Source: Streptomyces kronopolitis
GTDB taxonomy: Bacteria; Actinomycetota; Actinomycetes; Streptomycetales; Streptomycetaceae
Direction of reading: 5' to 3'
NCBI RefSeq assembly: GCF_014646275.1
Contig: NZ_BMND01000042.1
Span: 1-48,638 of the forward strand
DNA: 48,638 bases
Below are positions 19,860 to 27,736 of this stretch, in pieces. The translations under genes and the position numbers were made by a program. Positions within the stretch are counted from its first letter, which is position 1. Each line of letters begins with the position of its first letter. Under the pieces are notes generated by a model. That model had not been told where the DNA came from. It made no database searches and saw nothing but the letters and a program-made list of their open reading frames with translations.

Positions 19860-22800
19860 ATGTACGAGCTGTCCCGGGTCCGCCTCTACTCCATCGGGCC
19901 CGCCGGTGCGCGCTACGCCGACACCGTGCTGGACCTGCGCGGAGTCGGCGCGCCCGTGCCCCGACCGGCCCCGGCGCAGGCGGACTTCTTCGAGGACGAC
20001 CCGGTCGGCCCGCCGCGCCGCCCGGCCCCCGCCGGCGTGCTGTTCCTGGAGAACGGCGGCGGCAAGTCCGTCCTGCTCAAGCTGATCTTCTCGGTGATGC
20101 TGCCCGGCCACCGCAACACCCTCGGCGGCGCCAGCTCCGGCGTGCTGCGCAAGTTCCTGCTCGCCGACGACTGCGGCCATGTCGCCCTGGAGTGGCAGCA
20201 CGTCCTCACCGGCGAGAGCGTGGTCGTCGGCAAGGTCAGCGAATGGCGCGGCCGGCAGGTCTCCAACGACCCCCGCAAGTTCGCCGAGGCCTGGTACAGC
20301 TTCCGGCCCGGCCCCGGCATGAGCCTGGACTCGCTCCCCGTCGCCGAGGCCACCGTCATCCGCCCCCGGCAGGGCGAGGGCGAGGGCAGCTCCGGCGCCC
20401 AGGGCCGCCGCCGGACGATGAAGGGCTTCCGCGACGTCCTCACCGAGGCCGGGAAGAACTACCCCAACCTCGACGTCGTCTGGGAGGAGATCCACGAGCG
20501 CTGGAACGAACACCTCGGCGACCTGGGCCTGGACCCCGAACTCTTCCGCTACCAGCGCGAGATGAACGCCGACGAGGGCGAGGCCGCCGGCCTCTTCGCG
20601 GTCAAGAACGACTCGGACTTCACCGACCTGCTGCTGCGCGCCGTCACCGACACCCGGGACACCGACGGCCTCGCCGACCTGGTGCACGGCTTCGCCCACA
20701 AACTCGGCCGGCGCGCCGAACTCACCGCCGAACGCGACTTCACCGCCGGCTCCCTCGACCTGCTCTCCCGCATCGCCGGCGCCGCCGAGCAGCGGGAGCG
20801 CGCCCGCGAGGTGCATGCCGGCGCCGAGCGCCGCACCCGCGCCCTGGCCCAGCGGCTGCACGCCCGCGGCACCGAGGAGCGCGGCCGCGCCGCCGAGCTG
20901 GCCGAACAGGTCGCCACCGCGGCGCACCGCGTCACCGACGCCGAGCGGATCCGCGAGCGCCGCTCCCTGGTCTCCGCCGAACTCGCCTACCGGCACGCCT
21001 CGCTGGCCCTGGCCGCGGCCGAGAAGGGCGCCGCCGCCCAGCGCCGTGAGCTGAACGACGCCCGTACGCTGCACAGCGCCTGGCAGGCCGCCGAGACCGC
21101 GCTGCGCCACCGCGCCGCCGCCGACCGCTCGGCGCGGGTCGCCGCCGCCATCCGCGAGGCCGAGCGGGACGCCGCCCCCGCGCTCGCCGCCCGCGCCACC
21201 GCCGCCGCCGACCTCGTGCGCGCCCTGCACACGGCGGCGGAGGCCGGCGAGCGGATCGCCAACGAGGAGGAGGAGCGCTCCGCCGCCCTCCAGGAGGCCG
21301 GCGAGTCCGCGCACCGCGACGCCACCTCGGCCGCCACCCACGCCCAGCGCGCCCGCAGCGAGGCCGAGCACCTCAAGCAGCGGCTGGCCGAGGTCGCCGA
21401 GGAGACCGCCGAGGCCGTCCGGGCCGGCTGGCTGGACGACAGCGCCCCCGACGCCGACCCGGCCCGCGCCGCGCTCGCCGCCTCGGACGCCGAGAAGACC
21501 GCCGTCGAGGCCTGGGACTCGGCCCGGGAGGCCGCCCGCCAGGCCACCGACCGCGCCCGCGAGGCCGCAGCGAGGCACTCCGCCGCCGAACTCGCCGCGG
21601 CCCGCGCCGAGGACGCCGCCGAGGCCGCCGGGCGGGCCCATGACGCCGAGCGCCGGGCCGCCGAGTCCATCGGCGCCGAGCAGCGGCTCGCCGACCTCCT
21701 CGGGCTCCCGCAGTCCGAGGCGAAGGCCGTCGGTGTGCCCGCGCCCCGTACGGCGGGGCCCGACGGGTCCGGTGCGGACCAGGGCGCCGCGCGCCGCCCC
21801 GCCGCCGGCCCCCTGACCGCCGAGGAGCTCGACCGCAACGCCGACGGGCTGCACGAACTCCTGGAGGAGGGCGTCGCGGCCGCCGAACGGCAGCTGTTCG
21901 ACCTGCGCACGGCCGCCGCCGACGACGCCCGCATCCTCGGCGCGCTGGGTGACGGCGGTCTGCTGCCGCCGGGCCCCGATGTGCTGGCGGCCGTGGAGTA
22001 TCTCGGCGAGCACGGCGTACCCGCGCTGCCCGGCTGGCGCTACCTCGCCCAGTCCGTCGACCCCGCCGACCACACCCGGGTGCTCGCCACCCGCCCCGAG
22101 CTGGTCGACGGCGTGATCATCACGGACCCGGAGACCCACGCCCGGGCCCGCGAGGTGCTCGCCGAGGCCGCGCTGCTGCCCCGTTCGGCCGTCGCCGTCG
22201 GCACCGCCGCCGCGCTGCTCGCGCCCGCGCCCGCCTCCGAGGAGGGGGACGCCGCCGGCAGCCACGTCTTCCTCGTCCCGCCGAACCCGGCGATGCACGA
22301 CGAGTCCGCCGCGGACGAGGAGCGCCAGGCGCTGCGGGCGCGCGCCATAGAGCGGGACGAGGAGATCCGCGCGCTGGCCGCCCGGCTCTCCGGGGACCGT
22401 GCGCTGGCCGCCCGGCTCGGCTCGTGGCGCACCGGCTGCCCGGCCGGCCGCCTCGCCGAACTGGCCGCGGCGGCGCAGGAGACCCGCCGGGCCGCCGACG
22501 AGGCCGCCGCCGAGCTGGCCGAGGCCCGCACGGCCCGGGACGGGACCGACGAGGTCGCGGCCGAGGCCACCCGGGTGCGCGACGAGCGCCAGGAGACCGC
22601 CCAGCGCGCCCGCCGCGCCGCCGATCTGCTGGCCGGGCTCGCCCACCGGCTGCGCGAACGGGCCTCCTGGCAGTCCCGGATGCGCGAACTCGTCGACGAG
22701 GCAGCCGAGTTCGAGGCCCGCGCGGAGGAGTGTGTGGACCGCGCCCGGGCCGCCGACGAGGACCGCCGGGCCGCCCAGCGGGCCGCCGACGACGCCCGCC

Positions 22801-24563
22801 GCACCGCCCGCGCGCTGCGTGCCGAGCGCGCCGAGATCGCCGGCGTCCCGGACGACCTCGGCGAGGCTCCCGACGGGGCGAGCGCCTCGCTGCCCGCCCT
22901 GCGCGAGGCCTACCGCGCCGCCTCCCAGCTCTACGAGAAGGTCGGCGTCGGCGCCGACCTGCGCGCCGAACAGGCCCGCGCGGAGGGCGACGAGAGCGCC
23001 GCGCTCGCCGAACTCAACCGCCTGACCAACAAGGTCCGCACCCGCGCCGAGGCCCTCCTGGAGAGCCCGGACGCCGCCGACGGCCCGTCCCGGCAGGCCG
23101 CCGCCTCCCGCGCCGAGGCCCTGGTGCACATGCTGGAGACGCGCGCCTCGGCCGCCAGTGAGCAGCTCGGCCGGCTGCGCGGCGAGGCCGAGCGCCTCGC
23201 CCCCACCGACGGCGAGGCGCACACCGAGCTGCCCGAGGAGCTGGTGCCCGCCGACGCCGACCGTGCCAAGGAGCTGCTGCGCACCGCCTCCGGTGAACTC
23301 GCCACCGCCAGCGAGGCACTGGACGGCGCCCGCGGGCAGCACGAGGAGCTGCTGCGTGCCCACCGCGCGGCCGAGGACGCGGCCGGCGGCTTCGACGAGA
23401 CCGCGGCCCTGCTGCGCGATCTGCTGCGGGACAACAGTGACCCCGAGGACGCGGCGGACGACCCGATCGAGCCGTACGACGGCGCGCTGCCGCAGGCCCG
23501 GCAGGCCGCCGCCGAGTCCCGCCGCTCGCTGCGCGGCTGCGCCACCGATCTGTCCACCGCCGACTCCGCGGTGCGCGAGGCCAGCGACATCCTCGTCCGG
23601 CACGCCAACTCCACCCGCTACGAGCAGGTCCGCACCCCCGCCCGCCAGCAGATCCGCGAACTGCCCGCCTCGGCCCTCCCGGAGCACGCCGCCAAGTGGG
23701 CGGACGCCTTCGCCCCGCGGCTGCGGGTGCTCACCGACGAACTGGCGCAGCTGGAGCGCAACCGCGACTCCATCGTCGACCGGCTCCGCGGGCTGGTCGA
23801 GTCCTCGCTGACGACGCTGCGCTCCGCCCAGCGGCTGTCCCGGCTGCCCGAGGGGCTGGGGGAGTGGTCCGGCCAGGAGTTCCTGCGGATCCGCTTCGAG
23901 GACCCCGATCAGGCCACGCTCGCCGAGCGGTTGGGCGAGGTCATCGACGAGGCGACCCGTGCGGCCGTGAAGAAGAACAGCGATCTGCGGCGGGACGGGA
24001 TGTCCCTGCTGCTGCGCGGGGTCGGCGCGGCGCTCCAGCCGCGCGGGGTGGCCGTGGAGATCCTCAAGCCGGACGCGGTGCTGCGCGCCGAGCGGGTGCC
24101 GGTCGGGCAGATGGGCGATGTGTTCTCCGGCGGCCAGCTGCTGACCGCGGCCATCGCGCTGTACTGCACGATGGCGGCGCTGCGCAGCAACGACCGGGGC
24201 CGCGACAAGCAGCGGCACGCCGGCACCCTGTTCCTGGACAACCCCATCGGCCGCGCCAACGCGACCTATCTGCTGGAGCTCCAGCGGGCGGTCGCCGACG
24301 CGCTCGGCGTCCAGCTGCTGTACACCACCGGTCTCTTCGACACCACCGCGCTCGCGGAGTTCCCGCTGGTCATCCGGCTGCGCAACGACGCCGACCTGCG
24401 GGCCGGCCTGAAGTACATCAGCGTCGAGGAGCACTTGCGCCCGGGCCTGCCGCAGCCGGACCCGTCCGGCGAGGCGGTGCACGGCCAGATCACGGCGACC
24501 CGGATGTACCGCCGCCCCGAGGAGTCCGCCGCCGGGGAGGAGGCGGCGGACACCACGGGGTGA
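19860..24563 (+). CDS. MukB/MksB/JetC-like SMC ATPase
   Basis: This 1567-residue protein has the SMC plan. Walker A is at residues 63-71 (FLENGGGKS). Two very long Ala/Glu/Arg-rich coiled-coil arms cover about 250-640 and 820-1350. Between them is a globular, hinge-like region near 690-820 (GVPALPGWRYLAQSV and LVDGVIITDPETHARA). The C-terminal head has FSGGQ at 1422-1426 and Walker B ending LFLDNP at 1458-1462. The length is close to MukB. Asn1461 occupies the place of the usual catalytic Glu after the Walker B Asp. It would entrap or extrude DNA with the two upstream subunits. The gene converges on an unrelated dehydrogenase, and no Toprim nuclease (JetD/MksG) follows. The ATG at 19860 has only a weak GAGAG site. 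Confidence 0.83.
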   Translation: MYELSRVRLYSIGPAGARYADTVLDLRGVGAPVPRPAPAQADFFEDDPVGPPRRPAPAGVLFLENGGGKSVLLKLIFSVMLPGHRNTLGGASSGVLRKFLLADDCGHVALEWQHVLTGESVVVGKVSEWRGRQVSNDPRKFAEAWYSFRPGPGMSLDSLPVAEATVIRPRQGEGEGSSGAQGRRRTMKGFRDVLTEAGKNYPNLDVVWEEIHERWNEHLGDLGLDPELFRYQREMNADEGEAAGLFAVKNDSDFTDLLLRAVTDTRDTDGLADLVHGFAHKLGRRAELTAERDFTAGSLDLLSRIAGAAEQRERAREVHAGAERRTRALAQRLHARGTEERGRAAELAEQVATAAHRVTDAERIRERRSLVSAELAYRHASLALAAAEKGAAAQRRELNDARTLHSAWQAAETALRHRAAADRSARVAAAIREAERDAAPALAARATAAADLVRALHTAAEAGERIANEEEERSAALQEAGESAHRDATSAATHAQRARSEAEHLKQRLAEVAEETAEAVRAGWLDDSAPDADPARAALAASDAEKTAVEAWDSAREAARQATDRAREAAARHSAAELAAARAEDAAEAAGRAHDAERRAAESIGAEQRLADLLGLPQSEAKAVGVPAPRTAGPDGSGADQGAARRPAAGPLTAEELDRNADGLHELLEEGVAAAERQLFDLRTAAADDARILGALGDGGLLPPGPDVLAAVEYLGEHGVPALPGWRYLAQSVDPADHTRVLATRPELVDGVIITDPETHARAREVLAEAALLPRSAVAVGTAAALLAPAPASEEGDAAGSHVFLVPPNPAMHDESAADEERQALRARAIERDEEIRALAARLSGDRALAARLGSWRTGCPAGRLAELAAAAQETRRAADEAAAELAEARTARDGTDEVAAEATRVRDERQETAQRARRAADLLAGLAHRLRERASWQSRMRELVDEAAEFEARAEECVDRARAADEDRRAAQRAADDARRTARALRAERAEIAGVPDDLGEAPDGASASLPALREAYRAASQLYEKVGVGADLRAEQARAEGDESAALAELNRLTNKVRTRAEALLESPDAADGPSRQAAASRAEALVHMLETRASAASEQLGRLRGEAERLAPTDGEAHTELPEELVPADADRAKELLRTASGELATASEALDGARGQHEELLRAHRAAEDAAGGFDETAALLRDLLRDNSDPEDAADDPIEPYDGALPQARQAAAESRRSLRGCATDLSTADSAVREASDILVRHANSTRYEQVRTPARQQIRELPASALPEHAAKWADAFAPRLRVLTDELAQLERNRDSIVDRLRGLVESSLTTLRSAQRLSRLPEGLGEWSGQEFLRIRFEDPDQATLAERLGEVIDEATRAAVKKNSDLRRDGMSLLLRGVGAALQPRGVAVEILKPDAVLRAERVPVGQMGDVFSGGQLLTAAIALYCTMAALRSNDRGRDKQRHAGTLFLDNPIGRANATYLLELQRAVADALGVQLLYTTGLFDTTALAEFPLVIRLRNDADLRAGLKYISVEEHLRPGLPQPDPSGEAVHGQITATRMYRRPEESAAGEEAADTTG

Positions 24564-24590
24564 GGCGGGGCGCGGGGGCCCGGCGGACGG

Positions 24591-25703
24591 TCACACCACG
24601 ACGACCGACCGCAGGACCTCCCCGCGCCGCATCCTGGCGAAGGCCGCTTCGAGGTCGTCGAGCGCGATGGTCTCGCTGATGAACCGCTCCAGATCGAGTT
24701 TGCCGCTCAGGAACAGGTCGATGAGGACGGGGAAGTCGCGGCTGGGCAGGCAGTCGCCGTACCAGGACGACTTCAGCGCGCCGCCGCGGGAGAAGAGATC
24801 GAGCAGCGGCAGGTCGATGCGCATGTCCGGGTCGGGCACCCCGACCTGGACCAGCGTGCCCGCCAGATCGCGCATGTAGAACGCCTGCCGGTAGGTCTCC
24901 GGGCGGCCCACCGCGTCGATCACCACGTCGGCGCCGTGCCCGCCGGTGAGCGCCCGGACCGCCTCGACCGGGTCCGTGCCGCGGGAGTTGACGGTGTCGG
25001 TGGCGCCGAACCGCTCGGCGGCGTCCAGCTTGCCGTCGTCGAGATCCACGGCGATGACGCGTCGGGCGCCGGCCCGGGAGGCGCCCGCGATGGCGGCGTT
25101 GCCGACCCCGCCGCAGCCGATGACCGCGACGGTGTCCCCGCTGCCCACCCCCGCGGTGTGCACGGCGGCGCCGTACCCGGCCATCACCCCGCAGCCGATC
25201 AGGCCCGCGGCCTCCGGGCGGGCCGACGGGTCGACCTTCACCGCCTGCCCGGCGGCGACCAGGGTCTTCTCCGCGAACGCGCCGATGCCCAGCGCCGCGG
25301 TCAGCTTCGTGCCCGCCGCGGTCCTCGTCCCCGAGGCGTCCCCGAGCAGGGTCATGGGGCGGCCGGCGTTGCGCGAGGCGAAGCAGTACCAGGGACGGGC
25401 GCGGCGGCAGGAGCGGCACTGTCCGCAGGGCGCCCGCCAGGCGAGCACCACATAGTCGCCGGGCGCCAGGTCCGTGACGCCCGGGCCGACCTCCTCGATC
25501 ACCCCGGCCGCCTCATGGCCGAGCAGATACGGGAAGTCGTCGCCGATCGCGCCGTCGCGGTAGTGCAGATCGGTGTGGCACACCCCGCAGGCCTGGACCG
25601 CCACGAGCACGTCGCCCGGACCGGGATCGGGTACGAGGATCGGCAGCACCTCGACGGGGGCGCCCTTCTCCAGGGCGACGACGGCGCGGGCTTCGTGCGG
25701 CAT
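24591..25703 (-). CDS. mscR: S-(hydroxymethyl)mycothiol dehydrogenase (formaldehyde detoxification)
   Basis: This 370-residue zinc-dependent medium-chain dehydrogenase oxidises the formaldehyde-mycothiol adduct with NAD+. The catalytic zinc site is in CGVCHTD and GHEAAG, and the structural zinc is bound by the four Cys of the segment starting CGQCRSC. The Rossmann motif is GCGGVGNAAIAG. The stretches ALGIGAFAEKTLV, FYMRDLAGTLVQVGVPDPD and GALKSSWYGDCLPSRDFP are those of the mycothiol-linked enzymes, not ordinary alcohol dehydrogenases. An insertion (DASGTRTAAG) lengthens it slightly. It follows the IclR gene on the same strand after 222 bases, where an inverted repeat lies at 25845-25866. Confidence 0.88.
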   Translation of the reverse strand: MPHEARAVVALEKGAPVEVLPILVPDPGPGDVLVAVQACGVCHTDLHYRDGAIGDDFPYLLGHEAAGVIEEVGPGVTDLAPGDYVVLAWRAPCGQCRSCRRARPWYCFASRNAGRPMTLLGDASGTRTAAGTKLTAALGIGAFAEKTLVAAGQAVKVDPSARPEAAGLIGCGVMAGYGAAVHTAGVGSGDTVAVIGCGGVGNAAIAGASRAGARRVIAVDLDDGKLDAAERFGATDTVNSRGTDPVEAVRALTGGHGADVVIDAVGRPETYRQAFYMRDLAGTLVQVGVPDPDMRIDLPLLDLFSRGGALKSSWYGDCLPSRDFPVLIDLFLSGKLDLERFISETIALDDLEAAFARMRRGEVLRSVVVV

Positions 25704-25844
25704 GTCTCACTCCTAGGACAGCGCCTGCGGTGGCGGCAGGGGCGGGTAGCACGCGTGGGGTGGCACGGATGCCGGTGGGGGGAGTGGTGCGCGGTGAGCG
25801 GGGAGGGGCCGGCGGGTGGCCTCACCCCCGGCTCCGTGTTGCCT

Positions 25845-25866
25845 ATAGCGCGATGGGTTGCGCTAT
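25845..25866. promoter_or_regulatory. Inverted repeat upstream of the dehydrogenase
   Basis: ATAGCGC at 25845-25851 and GCGCTAT at 25860-25866 form a perfect 7-bp inverted repeat with an 8-base spacer, about 150 bases upstream of the dehydrogenase start. It may be the target of the adjacent IclR regulator or of another factor. Confidence 0.4.
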
Positions 25867-25925
25867 GGGAGACATGCTGGAAGTCCGCGAGGGATCCGTC
25901 AAGGGGTGGTTTTCCGCAAGCCGCC

Positions 25926-26732
25926 TCAGCCCGCGAACCCCATGCGGCGGGAGAGGTCGGCGGCTGCCTTCGCGGACCGCTCCGCCAGCCCGGGCAGCAG
26001 CTCATGCTCCATCCGGTACGCCGGGCCCGAGAGGCCGATCGCCCCGATCACCGCACCGTCGTGCGCCCGCACCGGCGCCGCCACGGCGTTGAGCCCGATC
26101 TCCAACTCCTCGCTGGTGCAGGCGAATCCGTCGGCGAGCACGGCGGTCAGCTGGGCGCGCAGCGCGGCCGCGGTGGTCAGGGTGTGTTCGGTGAACCGCG
26201 GCAGCTTGCGGGTCACCAGGGCCTCCCGGCGCTGCGCGGGCAGATGCGCCAGCAGCACCTTGCCGCTGGCGGTGGCGTGCAGCGGGGTGCGGCGGCCCAG
26301 CCAGTTGTAGGCGGTGACCGCGGCGGAGCCCCTGGCCTGCATGATGTTGACCGCCGCGTCGCCGTCCAGCACCGCGATGTTGGCGGTCTCCCCGGTGTCC
26401 TCGGCGAGCGCCCGGCACACCGGCTGGGCCTCCTGCGAGATGTCCAGCCGGATGGCCGCGGCGCCGGCCAGCCGCAGCACCCCGGCGCCCAGGTAGTACT
26501 TGCCGCGCTCCTTCTCCTGCTCCACCAGACCGCGGTGCTCCAGCACCCCCAGGATCCGGAACGCGGTCGACTTGTGGACGCCCAGCTCCTCCGCGATCTC
26601 GGTGACCCCGGCCTCGCCCAGCTTGGCCAGGATCTCCAGCACGCTCACCGCGCGGTCCACGGACTGGACGGAGCCCGCCCCGCCGCGCCGTTCCTCGGAC
26701 CGGTCGTCCGCCGCATCGCTCGTGTTCGCCAT
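25926..26732 (-). CDS. IclR-family transcriptional regulator
   Basis: This 268-residue regulator has an N-terminal winged helix at about residues 22-85 (SVDRAVSVLEILAKLGEAGVTEIAEELGVHKSTAFRILGVLEHRGLV) and a C-terminal IclR effector domain. The latter contains PLHATASGKVLLAHLP and the ligand-pocket end GAIGLSGPAYRM. The ATG at 26732 follows the normal short disordered lead; the reading frame upstream lacks homology. It lies immediately before the formaldehyde dehydrogenase on the same strand and probably controls it or the neighbouring locus. Its own upstream region has nested dyads and direct repeats (26821-26872), suggesting autoregulation. The inducer is not predictable. A role in glycerol regulation like GylR was considered, but glpF-glpK is 8 kb away with genes between. 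Confidence 0.88.
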   Translation of the reverse strand: MANTSDAADDRSEERRGGAGSVQSVDRAVSVLEILAKLGEAGVTEIAEELGVHKSTAFRILGVLEHRGLVEQEKERGKYYLGAGVLRLAGAAAIRLDISQEAQPVCRALAEDTGETANIAVLDGDAAVNIMQARGSAAVTAYNWLGRRTPLHATASGKVLLAHLPAQRREALVTRKLPRFTEHTLTTAAALRAQLTAVLADGFACTSEELEIGLNAVAAPVRAHDGAVIGAIGLSGPAYRMEHELLPGLAERSAKAAADLSRRMGFAG

Positions 26733-26820
26733 GGGTCTTCGAGTCACCACCCGGTGGCCCCGCGGGGCACGTCTGAAGGCATCTGCCGGCACGCCGTGGA
26801 CGGCTCTGGGCCCGGCTCGG

Positions 26821-26872
26821 ATTCTGTTGCGCTGAATTCTGTTGCGCATCGTGCTCTGCGATGCGTTATTCA
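26821..26872. promoter_or_regulatory. Nested dyads and direct repeats upstream of the IclR gene
   Basis: ATTCTGTTGCGC is repeated at 26821-26832 and 26836-26847. CGCATCG (26845-26851) and CGATGCG (26859-26865) form an inverted repeat with a 7-base spacer, enclosed by an outer pair CTGAAT (26833-26838 region) and ATTCAG (26867-26872 region). This is a compact, relatively A+T-rich operator-like element about 100 bases from the IclR start. Confidence 0.5.
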
Positions 26873-26978
26873 GAACACATGATACCGATCGGCGCGCGCG
26901 GGGCCAGATGGTTCCCCTCCGCCGCACCGCGGACCTGCCGAGGGCGCAGCCGCACGGACCGCGAGCGGTGACGCGGGT

Positions 26979-27362
26979 TCACGCTGCCGCGCGCGGGCTG
27001 TGCGACGGGCCCTCCCGCGACTCCCGGCGCCGCTGCCGCCGCGCGCGCCGCCGCTCACGGCGCAGCTCCCGGGCCGTCGAGCTGGGCTGCGACTGCACCC
27101 CGTTGCGCTGCACCCACACCTGGCGGGTGACCCAGACGTCCAGCACCGCCCAGGTGGCGACCACGGTGCTGGCGACCGTGCAGAGCACCGCGGGGAACGC
27201 GAACCAGGAAGCCGCGAGCGTGCACAGGAAGGCCACCATGGCCTGAATCAGGGTGAGGGCCACGATGATGACGGCGCGCACCGCGGCGGTGCGCACCGGG
27301 TCCGCCATCCGGGGCCGGGCTGCCGGCTCCTCCTGCCACAGCGGCCGTCTGCCGGTGTCCAT
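26979..27362 (-). CDS. Small membrane protein with basic tail, unknown function
   Basis: This 127-residue protein has a polar N-terminus (MDTGRRPLWQEE) and two adjacent hydrophobic spans at about residues 28-52 and 56-76. A very basic Arg-rich C-terminal tail (RELRRERRRARRQRRR) should lie in the cytoplasm and could touch nucleic acid or lipid head groups. The ATG at 27362 is preferred because GGGGAGG lies about eleven bases upstream; the open frame extends further without support. It stands alone between the IclR gene and the divergent conservon. I do not recognise the family. Confidence 0.6.
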   Translation of the reverse strand: MDTGRRPLWQEEPAARPRMADPVRTAAVRAVIIVALTLIQAMVAFLCTLAASWFAFPAVLCTVASTVVATWAVLDVWVTRQVWVQRNGVQSQPSSTARELRRERRRARRQRRRESREGPSHSPRAAA

Positions 27363-27736
27363 GAACGTGTCAGCCTCCCCGCACCTGCCCCGCGTGTCCG
27401 ACTCCTCAGTAACTGCCCGTATTTCGCCCGGTACATTCCACTGAGGCCGCACCTGATCCCCCTCCATGGTCACGTACCGGAGCCGCATCGGGTTACCCGG
27501 GGTAGAGGAAAACCGGCCAACGCTCCGGTACGCCGTCGGCCGCCGCTGCGCCGGCGCGCTCCGTCGCACGTGGGGCGGGTTGTCCGGGAATCGGCGGACA
27601 ACTCGGGACGATCCCGCGCGGCTCCGCTTACCGACGTCATGAGAGGCCTTCGGCTACGTCACCCGACAGTAGTAGGCTCGCGCCGTTTGCTGACGGAACA
27701 CCACCCCCGTGCGCCGGGGTTGACGTAGGGGAGGCC
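27363..27736. promoter_or_regulatory. Divergent intergenic region with candidate cvnA promoter
   Basis: These 374 bases separate the small membrane protein from cvnA. A weak plus-strand promoter is possible: TTCGGC at 27649-27654 and TAGGCT at 27673-27678 with an 18-base spacer. GGGGAGG directly precedes the cvnA ATG. I find no gene and no strong operator here. Confidence 0.4.

Noticed and set aside
19530..24482. A 1650-residue open frame antisense to the SMC gene
   Set aside because: It mirrors the G+C-rich coiled-coil gene, has low-complexity Gly/Val/Gln composition and no domain; the plus-strand gene has Walker motifs and codon bias.
17167..24563. Calling the SMC locus a Wadjet defence system
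   Set aside because: No JetD-type Toprim nuclease is adjacent and subunit identities are weak by eye; only a Muk/Mks/Jet-like label is supported.
25926..26732. GylR-type regulator of glpFK
   Set aside because: It is IclR-family, but lies 8 kb from glpFK with a full conservon between and directly beside the formaldehyde dehydrogenase.
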